Both the position numbers and the translations under genes were made by a program. Below, in pieces: positions 4,895 to 6,447 of a stretch of 6,447 nt of DNA. The stretch is from Clostridia bacterium. Lineage in GTDB: Bacteria; Bacillota; Clostridia; Christensenellales; UBA1242. The notes under the pieces are model-generated. The model saw only the letters and a list, made by a program, of their open reading frames with translations, did not search any database and was not told where the DNA came from. The first letter of the stretch is position 1; every line of letters starts with the position of its first letter. Where the stretch lies: assembly GCA_017443885.1 (NCBI GenBank), contig JAFSXW010000039.1:1-6447 (forward strand). The letters run 5' to 3'.

Positions 4895-5330
4895 TGAAAA
4901 AGTTATGGACCATTTCCTTCATCCAAGAAATGTTGGAAAAATGGAAAACCCCGATGCCGTTGGCGAAGTTGGAAATGCTAAATGTGGCGATATTATGAGA
5001 ATGTATTTAAAAGTTGATAATGGAGTTATCACCGATGTTAAATTTATCACTTTTGGTTGTGGAAGTGCCATTGCAACTTCTTCAATTGCAACAGAAATGA
5101 TAAAAGGCAAAAAAATTGATGAAGCATTGGAATTGTCTAATCAGGCTGTGGTTGAAGCATTAGGTGGGCTTCCTAGTCATAAAATCCACTGCTCTGTTTT
5201 AGCCGAAGAAGCAGTGAAAGCAGCAGTGAAAGATTATTATGAAAGAAATAATATATCTTACAACAAGGCAAAATATTGCTCTAACGATTGCCCTTGCGTG
5301 CACGAATTTGACAATAAACCACAAAATTAA
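4884..5330 (+). CDS. iscU: Iron-sulphur cluster scaffold IscU (NifU N-domain type)
   Basis: IscU receives sulphur from IscS and iron to build [2Fe-2S] and [4Fe-4S] clusters for transfer to apo-proteins. The 148-residue protein begins MLYSEKVMDHFLHPRNVG and has the three scaffold cysteines: Cys34 in NAKCGD (with Asp36), Cys59 in TFGCGSAIATSS, and Cys103 in LPSHKIHCS. It is about 20 residues longer than E. coli IscU (128) and ends in a tail with Cys132, Cys136 and Cys138 plus His140. The ATG at 4884 is chosen because GGAG lies 9 bases upstream and it matches the family start; a TTG at 4863 would add seven charged residues. It overlaps the end of iscS by 11 bases. No iscA, hscBA, fdx or mnmA follows in the window, and the next gene is convergent. 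Confidence 0.94.
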   Translation: MLYSEKVMDHFLHPRNVGKMENPDAVGEVGNAKCGDIMRMYLKVDNGVITDVKFITFGCGSAIATSSIATEMIKGKKIDEALELSNQAVVEALGGLPSHKIHCSVLAEEAVKAAVKDYYERNNISYNKAKYCSNDCPCVHEFDNKPQN

Positions 5331-5350
5331 TTTTCATTAAAAACTGCAAT

Positions 5351-5875
5351 TTAAATCTTGCTTTTATAAATTTTTGCATAATTTTTAACTTTTTGAACAT
5401 ATTTTGCAGTTTCTTCAAATGGATACTTAACAACATTTTTATCTTCATCTATAAAAGAAGCCATCATCCCCTCCCCTGCATTATAGCATGCAAGAGCAGT
5501 ATTTAAATGGGTATATTTCCCAATTAAATAACTCAAATAATAACAACCTATTTTAATGTTTGTTTGTGCATCATAAAGCATACTTTCAGAATAGTTTTTA
5601 ATATTTAGTTTTTCTGCAACCCACTCTCCTGTTTTTGGCATTATTTGCATAAGCCCTAATGCACCACTTCTGCTTACCACTTTTTCTTTAAAACCGCTTT
5701 CCGTTTTAACAAGACCAAAAACTAAACTTGTTTCTAAATTATATTCATTGGCATATTTTACTATTTCTTCTTTATAAGCAAGTGGAAAAAAATATGCATC
5801 GAACAACACAAAACCAACGCTTAATGTTGCACAGAAAAAGCAAACAACAATACAAAATAAATTGATTGTTTTCAT
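5351..5875 (-). CDS. Membrane-anchored lytic transglycosylase (SLT domain)
   Basis: Lytic transglycosylases cleave the MurNAc-GlcNAc bond of peptidoglycan and leave 1,6-anhydroMurNAc; they act outside the membrane in wall turnover. The 174-residue protein has an N-terminal hydrophobic segment (about 5-26), likely an uncleaved signal anchor. The Slt/GH23 domain follows: LVKTESGF (55-62) with catalytic Glu59, SGALGLMQIMP (70-80), TNIKIGCYYLSYL (105-117) and ALACYNAGEG (127-136). It is a minimal SLT protein without LysM or SH3 domains. The ATG at 5875 has no recognisable ribosome binding site, and an in-frame TAA lies 18 bases upstream, so the start is less certain than the domain. It is convergent with iscU (20-base gap, no convincing terminator) and is separated from polA by a hairpin, so it needs its own promoter, which I could not identify. 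Confidence 0.9.
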   Translation of the reverse strand: MKTINLFCIVVCFFCATLSVGFVLFDAYFFPLAYKEEIVKYANEYNLETSLVFGLVKTESGFKEKVVSRSGALGLMQIMPKTGEWVAEKLNIKNYSESMLYDAQTNIKIGCYYLSYLIGKYTHLNTALACYNAGEGMMASFIDEDKNVVKYPFEETAKYVQKVKNYAKIYKSKI

Positions 5876-5914
5876 ATTAATATTGTATGTTTAAAAAGCA
5901 AATATTATTTTATT

Positions 5915-5969
5915 AAACAAAAAAGCACTTCTCGCAAAGCCTTAATTGGCCTTTTTATAAGTGCTTTTT
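5915..5969 (-). terminator. Large hairpin terminator of polA
   Basis: AAAAAGCACTT (read from 5969) pairs perfectly with AAGTGCTTTTT (ending 5920) over an 11-bp stem. The 28-base middle can form a second, bulged stem of AAAG-G-CC with GGCTTT. On the minus strand the T-run continues as TGTTT. It starts 34 bases past the polA stop. The plus strand also shows a T-run after the stem (5965-5976), so it could work both ways, though no plus-strand gene ends here. Confidence 0.75.
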
Positions 5970-6003
5970 ATTTTTTATAATTTTGTTTATTTAAATTAAT
6001 TGA

Positions 6004-6447
6004 TTAATGAGCGTCGCTCCAAGCATACGCAACACCAATTTCTGTTAAAAGTGGAACTTTTAATTGCACAGCATTTTCCATTTCTTCTTTTATTATTTGC
6101 TTCACTTTATCAACTTCATCTAGTGGACAATCAACAAGCAATTCATCATGAACTTGCATAATAAGTTTTGCTTTCACATTTTCTTTATTAAGCCTTTTTT
6201 CTAAGTTTATCATGGCAATTTTTATAATTTCTGCCGCTGTTCCTTGAATGCTTGTGTTTTGAGCAATCCTTTCCGCTCTTTGCCTTACCATAAAATTAGA
6301 AGCCTTTATATCAGGAATTTTTCTAATTCTTCCAAACATTGTTTTTGTTTGTCCGCTTTCTTTTGCCTCTTCAATTTCATCTTTCATATACTTTTCAACT
6401 TTTGGATGAACTTTAAAGAAATTATCAATATATTCCTTCGCTTGCCT
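6004..6447 (-). CDS. polA: DNA polymerase I, C-terminal part
   Basis: This is the last 147 residues of a gene that enters from the right edge. DNA polymerase I fills gaps in repair and replaces RNA primers on the lagging strand. The visible part is the fingers-palm end of the family A polymerase domain: TMFGRIRKIPDI (36-47 of the visible part), RAERIAQNTSIQGTAAEIIK (57-76), and motif C QVHDE (98-102) whose Asp101 is one of the two metal-binding catalytic aspartates. It ends IGVAYAWSDAH, where family members typically have a VGxxW close. The first visible codon is AGG at 6447-6445; an internal Met at 6387 is not a start, because the reading frame continues upstream with clear homology (KEYIDNFFKVHPKVEKYM). 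The 5'-nuclease and proofreading-type domains lie outside the window. Confidence 0.94.
   Translation of the reverse strand, partial: RQAKEYIDNFFKVHPKVEKYMKDEIEEAKESGQTKTMFGRIRKIPDIKASNFMVRQRAERIAQNTSIQGTAAEIIKIAMINLEKRLNKENVKAKLIMQVHDELLVDCPLDEVDKVKQIIKEEMENAVQLKVPLLTEIGVAYAWSDAH

Noticed and set aside
5346..5361. GCAA...TTGC hairpin followed by TTTTAT as iscU terminator
   Set aside because: The stem is only four base pairs with an 8-base loop; too weak to support.
1..6447. CRISPR array, insertion sequence, phage genes, toxin-antitoxin or defence genes
   Set aside because: No repeat-spacer pattern, transposase, terminal inverted repeats or relevant domains were seen; every sizeable frame is explained by a core gene.

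Overview
This window is AT-rich bacterial core chromosome. It most likely comes from a low-GC Bacillota (Firmicutes), and a Clostridia-type anaerobe fits best. The evidence is the ctsR-mcsA-mcsB-clpC heat-shock operon with a textbook CtsR operator, a short iscR-iscS-iscU cluster of the clostridial kind, GGAG-type ribosome binding sites, and a tRNA-Leu with A at the wobble position. The genus cannot be read from the sequence. No mobile element, CRISPR array, phage gene or clear sign of transfer is visible.

Positions 1-2341, minus strand: the class III heat-shock operon, in transcription order ctsR (2157-1684), mcsA (1691-1317), mcsB (1330-320) and clpC (289 to the left edge, N-terminal domain only). 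ctsR/mcsA and mcsA/mcsB overlap by 8 and 14 bases, so translation is probably coupled. A promoter (2341-2315) is followed directly by a perfect direct-repeat CtsR box (2284-2300). CtsR represses, McsA/McsB mark proteins (and in known systems CtsR itself) with phosphoarginine, and ClpC with ClpP degrades the marked proteins. McsA and McsB both look cut down compared with the Bacillus versions.

Positions 2372-2981, minus strand: tRNA-Leu(AAG) with an encoded CCA end, a probable terminator, then a small zinc-ribbon membrane protein of unknown function ended by a strong intrinsic terminator.

Positions 3119-5330, plus strand: iron-sulphur cluster assembly. It holds an Rrf2/IscR-type regulator with four C-terminal cysteines, the cysteine desulphurase IscS and the scaffold IscU. 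iscR and iscS have separate good promoters. The iscS -35 box sits in the loop of the hairpin that probably ends iscR, and an inverted repeat at the predicted iscS transcription start is a candidate operator.

Positions 5351-6447, minus strand: a membrane-anchored lytic transglycosylase convergent with iscU, preceded by a large hairpin terminator that closes polA, of which only the C-terminal 147 residues are present.

I found no wholly new system. The points most worth checking are the reduced McsA/McsB pair with an altered phosphoarginine-pocket motif, the A34 leucine tRNA, and the nested terminator/promoter/operator between iscR and iscS.
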